64,000 nt of DNA from Allomyces macrogynus ATCC 38327 (taxonomy: Eukaryota; Blastocladiomycota; Blastocladiomycetes; Blastocladiales; Blastocladiaceae): positions 793,024-857,023 of the forward strand of contig GG745351.1 in NCBI GenBank assembly GCA_000151295.1, read 5' to 3'. Below, in pieces: positions 45,157 through 55,564 of this stretch (its first letter is position 1; each line of letters opens with the position of its first letter). A model generated the notes under the pieces. The model made no database searches. It was not told where the DNA came from and saw only the letters and a list, made by a program, of their open reading frames with translations. The translations under genes and the position numbers were made by a program.

Positions 45157-48086
45157 TCACATGTAAATCGTGCGCACGTCATTCGACCCAAACGGCTCAG
45201 AACACGTTGGACACTTACGCTGCCGTGTGTCGAGCCGGTCCTGCACGCACTGTCGGCAAAACGTGTGCATGCACCGCGCAATCGCCGTATCCTTGAACCG
45301 CGTCTTGCACGTGCCGCACAGGAGCAATTGCCGGTACTGCTCGAGCATCACTTCGGCCTCGGACGACGGCGGGTCGTCTCTCCTCTTGGCCGCGTCCGCC
45401 TCGAGCTTGGCAATCCGCGCATCGCGCTCGGCCAGGAGCGCCTCGGCCTGCTTGAGCGCGTCCTGCGCGCGCGACCGCTCGTGCCTCGCCAGCTCGGCAT
45501 CGGCAATGCGCGCATCGCGTGTTGCCGCGGCGACCGCCGCGCGAGCATCGGCGTCCTTGGGCTTGCCGCAATAGTGCGCCATTTGCGCATCGAGGTCGAG
45601 CGCTGCGGGTGCGGTGTGCCGCCCGCAACGTCGTTCGCGGCCGCCAGTTCCTTGGTGAGCGCGACAATGTGTGCCTGAGCGGCCCGTGCGGCATCGTCGG
45701 CGGCCCGCTGCGCGTCGCGCGCGGCATCCACGGCACGCCGCTCACCGTCGGCCTCGGCCTTGAGCTGCTCAAGCTGCTTGCGCAAGAACAAAATCTTGCC
45801 GTCGAGCTTGGTCTTGTCGGCAATCAGGCGCGCGAGATGGTCGTCGCGGTCGGCGAGCGCGCGCACGTGCGTCGTGACCGTCGCATCAAGCCGCTCGTAC
45901 CCTTCCACGACCGAGTTAAGCTCTCGCGTGAGCATCGTCACTTGCCGCTGCGCGAGCGCGAGCTGCGCCTGCAGTTTCGCGACTTCGCTCTCGGCACCGA
46001 CCGAGTCAGCGGCCGCGGCCGTCGCCGCGAGCCTCGCCTCGAGGTTCTCGAGCAATCCCGGGTCCACGAGTAACTCCTTGGCGACCCTTGGCAATCCGGC
46101 CTGCTCCACTAAACTCGCCTGCAACCGCCTCGTCTGCGCGGCCAGCGACTCGATCCGCGCCTGCTTGACGGCGACCTGGTGTTTCGCCGCGTCGCTCGAA
46201 TGCAGTTTCGCGTTCTTCTCGGCCGTCAGCGAATCCCGCGCCAAATGCAAGTCGTCGCGCTGCCGGCGCAATCGCGTAATCTCCTCGCTCAACCGTTTCG
46301 CCTCGGCTTCGGCCTGCGCCTCCACGGCCGCGACCGCATCGCGGTGCTGCCCCTGCAACGCCGCGTGCAAGTCGCGCAGGGACGCATTCTCGGCCGTCGC
46401 CTCGGCATGCTTCTTTTTCCACAATGCGGCCTCGCGCGCGCGAGCCTGCGCCTCGTCGTGCTGCGCCTGCACGTACGGGTGCGCCTGCAGGACCGACTCG
46501 TCGGGCGCCGTCTGTAGTTTCGCGGCGAGCGCGTCGCGCTCCTGCCGCACATCCGCGAGCTGCTCGGTCAGTGTCGCGAGTTCCTTGACCCGGTCGTCCT
46601 CCGGGATTGCGGCCACGTCCGCGAGCGTGAGCATGCGTGCCGGACCGGCCGGATCGGGTGCGCCCGCCAAGTCCGGCAAGTTCGCGGACGACGCCGCGGG
46701 GGTCGCGGCCAACGGCGACGCTATACTCGCAGCTGGTCCCGCTGCTGAATTCCTCGGTCCGAGCGGCTGCTGAAACGTCGTCTGCCACGTGCACGACTGT
46801 AACCGGTCAACGGCGCGCTGCAAGGCCGCAATCTCGTCGTCTTTCGCGGCCAGTTGTGCGGCTTGGTCGGCCGCGTGTTTTTGGGCTGCGGCCAGTTGGC
46901 GCTCGACGCGCACGAGTTGCCGCTGCACGGCCGTGTACCGCGCCTGCAGTTGGTCGAGGACGGTCGAGGTGGCCGGACCGTCGGCGCAGTGCTCCACATA
47001 GTGGAATAAGTTGGCGACAATTTGCCGCGCCTCCGTGTGCGTTGCATTTAGCTCGTCCTCGAGCACCTCTTCCTTGTCGGTTTCGAGCAGCGCCGCGAAA
47101 AGCGAGGACCGTGCGGTGTCTAGCGAGCGAGCGAGCGAGCGAGCGAGCGAGGGGGGGGGGGGGACGGTCAGGTCGAGTGCAACGCAGGCGAGGAGCGTCG
47201 CAGCGAGCGCAGTGGGGATACAAGACACACCGGAAGTCGACATGAGTTCTTCCAAACTCGTCGATAGGTCGAACCTTGCCGACAGCACGAGTAATTCGTC
47301 GACAATCTACGTCAGGGGGACCGACCAGATCAGCTACTTGATTTCAATCGCGCCAGCTCCAAAAAAGAAGAAAAGGCGGCGAAAACGTACTTCGCTCCAC
47401 CACCCACCAATCGCGGTGAGCGCATCGGCCAGCTGCGAGTTCTTGGTGGCGAGATCGTCGCGCTCGCTCTGCAGTCGTTCCACGGTGCGGTGCAGGTCGC
47501 GCAGGTGGCGGTAGACGGCGTCTTTTTGGAACGTACGGATGAGGAGCTACACGAGGAGCGAAGAAAGCATGCGAGGAGAGAGAGAGAGAGGGTAAGGTAT
47601 CCATCGTCAGCAAAAGCAGATCGTCGTCGATCAAGGGGTGTGGGGTCATGGCCTGCGAGCACTCGACGTCGGCAACAGTGTCCACAACGGGCGCACATGG
47701 ACCCAAACGACGCACGAAGTCGGTCCGCATCCATCGCGCACGGCGCGGCACGAGGTTCCTTGCTCGCCGAGCTCAAACGTCCACCCCAGTCTTGCAAACG
47801 CTCGTACCTTGAGCGACTCTGGCGAATCCGCCGGAAATGGCGGCGGCGTCATCGTATCGGCGAGCGGGTCGACGCCCAACACGGCCGAGTCGTGCGCAGG
47901 CAATTGCGCGGCCGTGACGGCGGCCAGTGTCGCGGGCCGCTTGCGCCGGTCCGACCCGGCATCGCTGATGGCGCCGTCCGACGCCGGCGACGACAGACCG
48001 TCTCCGGTCCCGCTCCCGCTCGAGGACACGGTCATGGTGGGTCCGTCATGCGCGCCGGTCGTTGGCTTGCGCTTGCGATCGTTCAT
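45157..48086 (-). CDS. BRE1-type RING E3 ubiquitin ligase for histone H2B
   Basis: Homologue of Bre1/RNF20-40, which monoubiquitinates H2B with Rad6. Exons 48086..47808, 47546..47391, 47306..47231 and 47119..45157. After a one-base correction the sum is exactly 825 codons. The start is MNDRKRKPTT with a Ser-rich region and KRP basic patch. Family N-terminal helix next: FQKDAVYRHLRDLHRTVERL, then AIGGWWSEIVDELLVL. Long coiled coils fill the middle. The C-terminal RING reads CGTCKTRFKDTAIARCMHTFC then CPTCSEPFGSNDVRTIYM, ending just as Bre1 does. One base seems missing near 45620 (the G/C-rich stretch before HTAPAALDLDAQ); without it the RING is out of frame. Read error is the likelier cause, as the RING is perfectly preserved. 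Confidence 0.9.
47120..47230 (-). repeat. BRE1 intron 3 with (CTCG)n and poly-C
   Basis: A 111-nt intron, donor GTGTGT and acceptor CGCTAG. It contains a CTGAC branch site, then a run of about 13 C and seven CTCG units just before the acceptor, so almost the whole polypyrimidine tract is a microsatellite. Length change here could affect splicing. Confidence 0.75.
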
Positions 48087-48868
48087 CGAGTCGACAGACG
48101 CACCCGCGGCGGGGGGTTCAGGGCGGGTTGGGCGGCGGGCGGCGCGGGCGGGACGGTGCAGAGGGAGGACAAGAGAGAGAGGAGGACAACTAGCGAGGGA
48201 GGATGTGAAGTGGGATGGAGTTAATGGATGGGGTCGAAAAAAAGTACTTGGCGGTCGAAAACGGCGCCGTCACGGCCATGGTCAACAACCACGCTGAAAG
48301 GTCGGAGGACGCGGACCAGATGCACTTGCCGAGACGGCATGCTCTGCGCACAGACAGCGGCGACCAGGATGCTCGAGAGCACGTACGCGGCGGCAGGCAA
48401 GTCGGTCGGTCCGGTGTCGTCGGCGAGTCGGAGTCCAGGAAAATAATGGCGCCCACGGGCCGGCTCGGCGCTGGGTCGTGGGGCGTTGAAGCAGGAGGTT
48501 ACGAGGGGCGGATGCGTGAAGTTGCAGGCACTGGATCAAGTTGCAGTCGACTTTGCGGGAGCGGCAAACGAAGGGCCAACATGGCGACGACGAAAAAAGC
48601 GCTGGAGCCAGAGTCCTTTGGGTGACTGCGAGAGAAGTGACCCAGCGCAGTGGCCAAGTCGGCCAGCGGCCAGCAAACCGCGAGCACGACCGCTTGAGCT
48701 CGCTTTTGCGGGCAGTTTCGCCAAGTTTACTGAAGAAAAACCACGGCGCACGACGCGCAACGACTTGGCCGTGGCTCCACGTGCCAACGCGAGTGCCGCC
48801 GATTTGGCTGATTTCCACCAGGCACGACCAGAAAAATTACACACAGACCAGACTGTCCATTTCAACTG
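48087..48868. promoter_or_regulatory. BRE1 upstream region
   Basis: 782 bp between the BRE1 start and the end of the UBA protein gene; both are on the minus strand. Contains the BRE1 promoter. Minus-strand frames with hydrophobic stretches occur at 48220-48420, but none has an ATG and a supported exon structure. A GA-rich run (ggaggacaagagagagagg) lies at about 48164-48182. Confidence 0.45.
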
Positions 48869-50359
48869 TCACACGCCGAGCGCCTGCAACGCGCGGTTCT
48901 CGTTGAACCCGTGCACGAGGAGCGCCGTCGCCACATTGTCGGCGGGGAACCCCATCTCGCGGAGCCGGGCAAATGACTGCAGGTACCGCGAGTAAACGTC
49001 CCAGTTGTGCCGCGCCGCGTCGACCGTTTGTCCGGCCACGAGCAGGTCGTTGCGCGTGCACCCGCTGGCCGCCAGATCCGGGTAGAGCAGGCAAAAGTCG
49101 GTGATCTACGCGACATTGAGGGAAAACGATGAGTTGGACCGGCGGTGCCACGTCACGGCACGACAAACGTGTGCTGTACCTTCTTGACGTTGTCACGGAA
49201 CAGGGCAATCGCGATTTCGACGCCTTCTTGAGCAAACCCCATGTCCATCATCTTGTCAAAGACGGCCTAGCACCATCACACGCATCAGATCACTCCAGCT
49301 GAACCCAAACGCAGGGTTGAGCAAAACCCGTGACGTACCCGAAACTCGGGCCCAACGTATCGCGGCACCGGCTTACTATGTCCCGGCGGCGGTGGCGGCG
49401 GCTTGTTTGGCCGCCGGTTCGGTGGACTGCCCGCGGAACTGCCCGAGCACTGCACGGGCTGCGCGAGCGGCGACGGTGCGACGCGCGGGCCGCTGCCGTA
49501 CGGCGACTCGCCATTGTACGACGCGCGCATGGGCGGTCGCGGCGGGACGGGCGGGCCCACGATCGCTGGAGGGACCGCGTACGGCATGCTTGGACTGCCC
49601 ATGTACGGCTGCTGCTGTTGTTGCGATTGCAGAATCGGCGGCAGCGCGCGCCCCGCCGTCGTCAGGGGTTGCGGTGTCGGCATCGTATACGAGAAGGGTT
49701 GCTGCTGGTACGGATTCGGCGGGACGGGTGCGGGCATTGGAGGCGGAGGGACAGCGGCAGCAGTGGCCGCGGTGGGCAGCGACGACATGGACGCCGACGA
49801 CATGACGTGCTGCAACTGGTGCCAGTCGTCGTTGCCGTTGGCCGGTCCGTTCGACGCGGCGGCCGCGTCCCATGGGTCGGGCGGCGACGCCGTCTCAAAC
49901 TCGGAAAAGTCGAAGGGTACGGTCGGTGGGGTCGGTCGGCCCGCCGCCGGGCGGGGGGGTCGGACGGGGTCGGCGAAATGGCGATGCCGTGGACGGCTGA
50001 AGTCGTGCCCAGATGAGCCGGGTGAGTGCGGCTTCGGGCGTTTGCGGGCGAGCTTCGAGGACGCGTTGCACGCGGTCGGCATGTGCGCGGCGCTCCTGCT
50101 CGAGATCCTGCTCGCGCTGCGCGTACTTGGCGACGAGCGCAGCCTCATACTGCGTGTCGACTTCGAGCGGCTCGAGGTCGCGCACGACAAAGAGCTCTTG
50201 CGGGATCATGTACTAGTATCGCAGGTACGGGCGTCAGCTCGTACTTGGCATGGCATCGGACCGCTGGGCAACGGCGGGCCGTACGCGCTTGGGCAGGATC
50301 GCGGCAGGGTTGACGGCAATGGAGATGGGTACGGGGAAGGCATAGTTGCGCGTGGCCAT
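48869..50359 (-). CDS. Protein with tandem C-terminal UBA domains (UBAP1/ESCRT-I-like, tentative)
   Basis: Exons 50359..50285, 50212..49339, 49266..49180 and 49105..48869, about 423 aa after one correction. The N-terminus ([19 protein letters not shown] then [11 protein letters not shown]) and the helix [21 protein letters not shown] precede a long Pro/Gln/Ala/Ser-rich linker with a QQQQQ run. The C-terminus has two UBA-type helical units split by introns: [20 protein letters not shown] and [20 protein letters not shown]. Short Pro/Leu-rich N-terminus, disordered middle and overlapping UBAs is the order of ESCRT-I subunit UBAP1, so a role in ubiquitin-dependent endosomal sorting is inferred. 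Other UBA adaptors are possible. The frame changes inside a G7 run at 49953-49959; removing one base restores a full ORF. Confidence 0.6.
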
Positions 50360-50777
50360 GGTCAGAATCGGGTCGGGTTGCGACTGGGTCCTGGGCGATG
50401 TACTTGGTTGGCGGGCTGAAGGGTTGAAGCTGCTCTATACTGTCGAAATCGAGGTGCAATGGAGGGCGCAAAGCCTGTCGAGCGGAATGCCGCAAGTCAA
50501 GTGCCGCCGCGGCCCGCCGTTGTCGTTGTCGTCGCTGTCCGCGTCGGCTGCTGGCGCGTCGTCGAGTCGCGTCCGTGATGTCGGTCGTGGCGATGGGGGG
50601 CGCTTAGACAGACAGCCGACGCCTGCAATCGCGCTCACGTGGCTTTTCTCCACCGCAACATCGTTTGAATTTGCTCGACATCGTCGATCCAGCCGCGGCC
50701 CAACCGAATTCGACAGCCCACGCCAACCTGTCCAGCCTGCAACTGCCCGCAACCGGTTCTCGACCTGCTGCAGCACC
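50360..50777. promoter_or_regulatory. Divergent promoter region, UBA protein / PMS1
   Basis: 418 bp between two divergent starts. The sequence is GC-rich with mixed CG runs and no recognised box. Confidence 0.45.
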
Positions 50778-53391
50778 ATGTCCACCCCGGCGCGAAAAGC
50801 CATCGCGCGCATCGACCACGACTCGGTCCTGCGCATCTGCGCCAACCAGGTCGTCACCGACCTGGCCACGGCCATCAAGGAACTCGTCGAGAACGCGCTC
50901 GATGCGGGCGCCACGACCATCGGTGCGCGCCACGCGACCGCCGCTATGCTTGCCATTTTCGGCGGTTGACCGTGCGACCACACCTTGGCAGACGTGCGCA
51001 TCCGCCAGCACGGCCTCGGCGGCATCGAAGTTGCCGACAACGGCTCCGGCATCGAACCGGCCGACTACGCGACGCTCGCGACCAAATCGGCCACGTCCAA
51101 GCTGCGCAGCTTCGAGGACCTCGACCACGTCACCGCCGCGTCGTTTGGATTCCGCGGCGAGGCACTCGCGTCGCTCTGCGCGCTCGGCAAAGTATCAGTC
51201 GTGACGTGCACCGCCGCGCAGTCGCCGCGCGGGACCAAGCTCACGTATGACACGGCTGGCACCCTGGCCTCGCAGCAGCCCGTGGCCGCGCGGCAGGGCA
51301 CGACCGTGACCGTGACCAACTTGTTTGAGGCCGTGCCCGTGCGGCACGCCGAGTTTATGCGCAATGCCAAGCGCGAGTACGCCAAGGCGCTCGCGATGCT
51401 GCACCAGTACGCGGTCGCGTGCACGCTGGCGCGGATCACATTCGCGCATGTCACAACCAAGGGCGCGTCGTATGTGACCTTTGGACTCACGCGTGGAGTG
51501 GACTTGGTTCTTGGATCTAATACAACTGCCGTTGGCTCTTTAGCGAGTCCAAGCAAATCGTGTTTGCGACCAAACCGGCTGTACCGGATCGGCTGAAATC
51601 ATTGACCGATAATTTGACCAGCATCGCCGGCGGTGCCGTTTGCAAGCACCTGCAGCCGGTCGCGTTCGAGTCGACGGCCACAAGTGTCGCCATCACGGGC
51701 GTCTTGACGCTGGGACCAGGGCGGTCGGGGACCGACTTTCAGTTCATTTTCCTGAACGGGCGGCCGGTGGATCTACCAAAGGTGCCCCTGCAGTGCTTTT
51801 CTGATCATCGCATTGCTTGTGTCGCGCTTATACTTGGCTACCCTAGCTTTCGCGCGCCATCAATGCCGGATACCGCGAGCTCTACCCGTCAGGCAACCCC
51901 ATCTTTGCGCTGAACTTGACCGTCATGCCCGGCGACTTTGATGTGAACGTGACACCCGACAAGCGGTACCGTTATCAGCTCTTCATGATCGCTGGCAAAC
52001 ATCTTCACTCACGTCCGGCTCTGGCTTCTAGTACGGTGATGCTTGTCAACGAAGCCAAAGTGCTCGAAGAATTCCGCGTACGTGAGCCCTTCCCCACGCG
52101 CACCCAACCCACCGCTAGCGCTAGCTCACATCTCTCCCTTCAGACGTACCTGCAGGACTTCTACGCGCCGACCAGCACCACGTTCGACGCACCGTCGCTC
52201 ACGCAGTCGACACTCTGGGGCTCGCAGCCGCTCGAGCGCGCGAGCTCGACGCCCGCGACCCCCGCCGCCGTTTCGTCCCCCACGCCGTCGCAGCTACCCG
52301 CACTCCGATCAGCCAGTTTTTCGGGTTCGGCGGCGTCACGGGACCCTGTCCCGACATCCACGTCGCTGCGGCTCAAGCGGCGCATCGACGCACTGACGAG
52401 TACCCCGGCGCCATCACCGCCACCGCGCAAGCAGCCGCGCGTCGACTCCGACTCCACCGTTCCCGACCCCGCCGCGCTCCCGCTCGACTCTACCTGCGAC
52501 CACGCCGACGGCACCTGCACCTGCGCCACCCTCCCTGACGAATCCAGTTTCCCCGTCGACGACCGCACGCGGCGGATCCACAAGGCCGACTTTTCCGCGA
52601 TGCAGATCCTCGGGCAATTCAATCTCGGGTTCATTCTCGTGCGCCACGGGCCCAGCGACCTCTACATTGTCGACCAGCACGCCGCTGACGAGAAATACAA
52701 CTACGAGCGGTACTTAGCCGAACCGCCCAGCGTTCAACCGCTCGTGTGCGCGGTCGATTTGCGCGCCCGGCTCGCTGCGAGCGAGGTGGGATTGGTCGCC
52801 CAAGTGCGCGAAACGGTGGTCCGGAGCGCCGGGTTTGTCGTGGACGAGGAGATGAAGTTGACGGCGGTGCCGACGGTCCGGCAAGGTGTCCAAGGGGATG
52901 GGGTGCCCCTTGGGGTGGGGGAACTGGTCACGGTCGTGCATCGTGCAGTGGAGGGTGGCGAAGAGGTCGGGGTTGCTGCATGCGAGAAGGTGCGCGCGAT
53001 GTGCGCGTCGCGCGCGTGTCGGTCAAGTATCATGATTGGGATGCCGCTCGAGAGGACGAGGATGGTGAAAGTGGTGCGGAATTTGGCGATGATGGAGCAT
53101 CCGTGGGTACGTTTTGGTTGGGCGGAGAGGGTGGGGAGGGGATTCGAGGACTGACACGATGTGATGGTGATGTAGAATTGCCCGCATGGCCGGCCGACGA
53201 TGCGGTTCCTGTTTGATATGCGCGATCTCGAGACGATTCCGGCGTTTGACGGGTGCCTGGACGGGGAGGATGGCGCTGGCGAGGTGGAGGAGGATGCAGC
53301 GGTGGCGGTGGAGCCGCGGCGCGTCGTGCGGCCGAGCCGGCGTTTGCAGTGGAAGGGAACACTGTTCTCGAGCGTGCGACAGGACGCGTAG
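50778..53391 (+). CDS. DNA mismatch repair protein Pms1/PMS2 (MutL-alpha subunit)
   Basis: MutL homologue with latent endonuclease, acting with Mlh1. Seven exons: 50778..50922, 50992..51469, 51544..51781, 51847..51965, 52032..52077, 52144..53106 and 53176..53391; 734 aa. The N-terminal GHKL ATPase shows [48 protein letters not shown] and [16 protein letters not shown], then [18 protein letters not shown] Ser/Pro/Thr-rich linker follows. The C-terminal endonuclease motif is [13 protein letters not shown], with ACRSSIMIG and the ending [17 protein letters not shown]. The DQHA(X)2E(X)4E motif and the linker favour Pms1/PMS2 over Mlh1. Shorter than human PMS2 (862 aa), mainly through the linker. 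Every intron join restores known MutL motifs. Confidence 0.96.
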
Positions 53392-53837
53392 CGATCTGGT
53401 GTTTAATTTAAATCGTTTTTCCAGCCATAAGGGATGATGAGGGATGGAGTTTGGCCAGGAACGCACTTCGATTCTGGTGCGGGGCGGTGGAGCTGAGGCC
53501 ACGGCGATTATTCGTCACCTGACCGCGTTGGATGATTGTAACAACCATGATATTGGTGCGCTCCTGTTGCGGACCTTGATCGCTCGTTCGCTGGCCCGCT
53601 CTCGCTGGCCCGCTCTCGCTCTCGCGCGCAAGCATCGTCACCAACAACGCCGTCGTCGACCCCATAAACGCCGCCTTTGCACACTCTCTTCCCCGCCGCC
53701 AACTTGCCGCACACGAACCGCCACCCCCGCTCCTCATCTGATCCGATGCGCCCGTGACATCCGCGGCCCAACCCGCCCCCAAACTTTCCACCACTTCCCA
53801 CGCGCCCTCACGCGCGACCCGCGCACCGACGACGAGA
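53392..53837. other. Intergenic, upstream of unknown gene
   Basis: 446 bp between the PMS1 stop and the next start. A repeated cgctggcccgctctcgctctcgc-like element of about 14 bp occurs twice at 53590-53625. Otherwise no feature seen. Confidence 0.45.
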
Positions 53838-55516
53838 ATGCCGGCCGCCGAAGAGCGCGATTCGTACGACGACGACGGCGCGTCGGGCGACTACGACGAC
53901 AACGGCTACGGCGCGGCAAGTTCGTGGCAGGACGTGCTCGACGACGGGACCGAGGCCGTCGGGTCGCGCGAGTACATCACCGAGATTGATCTGGCCCTCG
54001 CTGGGTCGGGGTCCGGCAGCAGCCTCGACGCGCGGGCCGATGCGATTGCCGATGTGGTACGCGACGCGCCAACGGTCTTCTCACGCTGATCAGGATCACT
54101 GACAGCATCTCCTCTCTCCGCCCAGATCCGCGCCGGCCGAGTGCACCCGCTCCCCACCGCCAACTCGACGTCCGGTCCCCCTGGCGTCACGACCCCGCCC
54201 GATTCGGGGCTCCCGCAATCCCCGTCGCAAACGCCCTCCACGACCTCGACCGACCGCGCGTTCGGGCACCTCCTCCTTTCCGCGCTCGACTATTCCTCCG
54301 CGCCGCCACCTCCCTGGCACATGCCGCGGCACGCGTCGGTCCCATGGCACGCGCCACCTTCTACCTGGCGCGCACGCGCCGCGACCGCCGACACTCCCAG
54401 CAGTCCGTCGACCTCAACTGGCGGCTCGTTCGCGTCGCTCGCGCGCGACCTCGACCAGCTGTCGCGCGCGTGGCGCGCCTCTCGCACCGCGGGCGCGGGG
54501 CTCGATTCCCGCTCCTCGTCCGGGTCGGACCTGGCGATTGATCCGGTCACGGGCCGCATCGATATTGCGTGAANNNNNNNNNNNNNNNNNNNNNNNNNNN
54601 NNNNNNNNNNNNNNNNNNNNNNNNNNNNNNNNNNNNNNNNNNNNNNNNNNNNNNNNNNNNNNNNNNNNNNNNNCGCTCCTCGTCCGGGTCGGACCTGGCG
54701 ATTGATCCGGACAAGGGGCGCATCGATATTGCGTCCCGCGTGATGCCGGCGACGCCGCATTTGCGCGCGCATGCGGTCCCGAGCCCGCCGCCGCTGCGCG
54801 TCCGCCGCGGGCTCAGGCGGTCGGAGACATCCGGGTCGATGTGCTCGGAAACGTCGTCGATCCCGGACGGCCGGCGGTCGCGCGCGGGCATGCTTGCGGC
54901 CGCGCGCGTCATGTCGGCCGGGTCGAATTCGATTTCGACGAGCGCGACGTCGTCGTCGGCGAGTCTCTCGATCAGCCTCCCTGGGCTAGCGCAGGTGCCG
55001 GCGGCGGTGCCGGCGGAGGGGATGGGGATCGCCGAGCAGTGGATCGCGGCCTGGGCGGGGTTGCCGGCAGCGCACGTGCGCCGCGAACGGTTCCGGCTGC
55101 TCGGGTGCCGGCCCGGCGCGGTTGGCGAGGAGGATGAGGTGGGGGCTCATGCGCGCCATGTGCTCGCGAGTGCCGGGGCAAGCGGCCGGCGCAGTGGCGC
55201 GCGGCCACGGCGGGTGGAGAGGGGTGTTGCCGGACGGCGCGCCGGGATGCGCGCGGTGGAGTCAAGTGTGAGGTGCATGTGCGCGGCGGGATGGCGACGG
55301 CCGCAGGCGGGCTGGTGTGATGGTGGGTGGAGAAGATGTGGGGTGGGGACTGGATGGAGGATGAGGGATATGAATAGACTGGAGGGACGTTGGGCGGTAG
55401 ATGCAAGTATTTATTCTCTGATGATGGATCGCGCGCGCCGGGCATATCGACGTGAGCGAGCAAGATCAAGCAATAACAAAATCAAGAGGGGCAGGGGAAT
55501 GGAATGCGATCGGTGA
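53838..55516 (+). CDS. Unknown Ser/Pro/Arg-rich protein, interrupted by assembly gap
   Basis: Exon 1 is 53838..54056 (MPAAEERDSYDDDG, acidic) and exon 2 starts at 54126 (donor GTACGC, acceptor CCGCCCAG), reading IRAGRVHPLPTANS. It contains a Ser/Thr/Pro-rich stretch, an aromatic piece (PPPPWHMPRHASVPWHAP) and a helix (FASLARDLDQLSRAW). The 100-N gap at 54574-54673 splits it. The same encoded stretch SSSGSDLAIDP-GRIDIA appears in the same frame on both sides, so the two parts belong to one gene. After the gap it is Ser/Arg-rich (RGLRRSETSGSMCSETSSI) with a helix EQWIAAWAGLPAAHVRRERF. The last 80 codons before 55516 look non-coding, so the true stop or a further intron is unresolved. No known domain. 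Confidence 0.5.
54510..54571 (+). repeat. Left copy of gap-flanking direct repeat
   Basis: About 61 bases here (from cgctcctcgtccggg to gatattgcgt) recur right after the gap at 54674-54735, with three mismatches. The copy ends two or three bases before the N run. This is the pattern expected when two overlapping contigs are placed side by side with an arbitrary gap. Confidence 0.9.
54574..54673. other. Assembly gap of exactly 100 N
   Basis: A run of exactly 100 unknown bases, the usual placeholder for a gap of unknown size. Given the repeated flank it is probably not missing sequence. Confidence 0.95.
54674..54735 (+). repeat. Right copy of gap-flanking direct repeat
   Basis: Matches 54510-54571 with three differences (tcacgggcc versus acaaggggc in the centre). 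The protein continues in frame beyond this copy, so it is probably the better-quality read of the two. Confidence 0.9.
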
Positions 55517-55564
55517 CCAAAAAACGATGATGTCCGGGCCAAAACCACAAAACCGGATCAGCTC

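Noticed and set aside
48190..48456. Small minus-strand ORF with hydrophobic stretch, considered as a Vma21-like membrane protein
   Set aside because: The frame opens at GTG, not ATG, the hydrophobic segments lie in different frames and the order of helices does not fit. It is also within 104 bp of the BRE1 start and is better seen as promoter.
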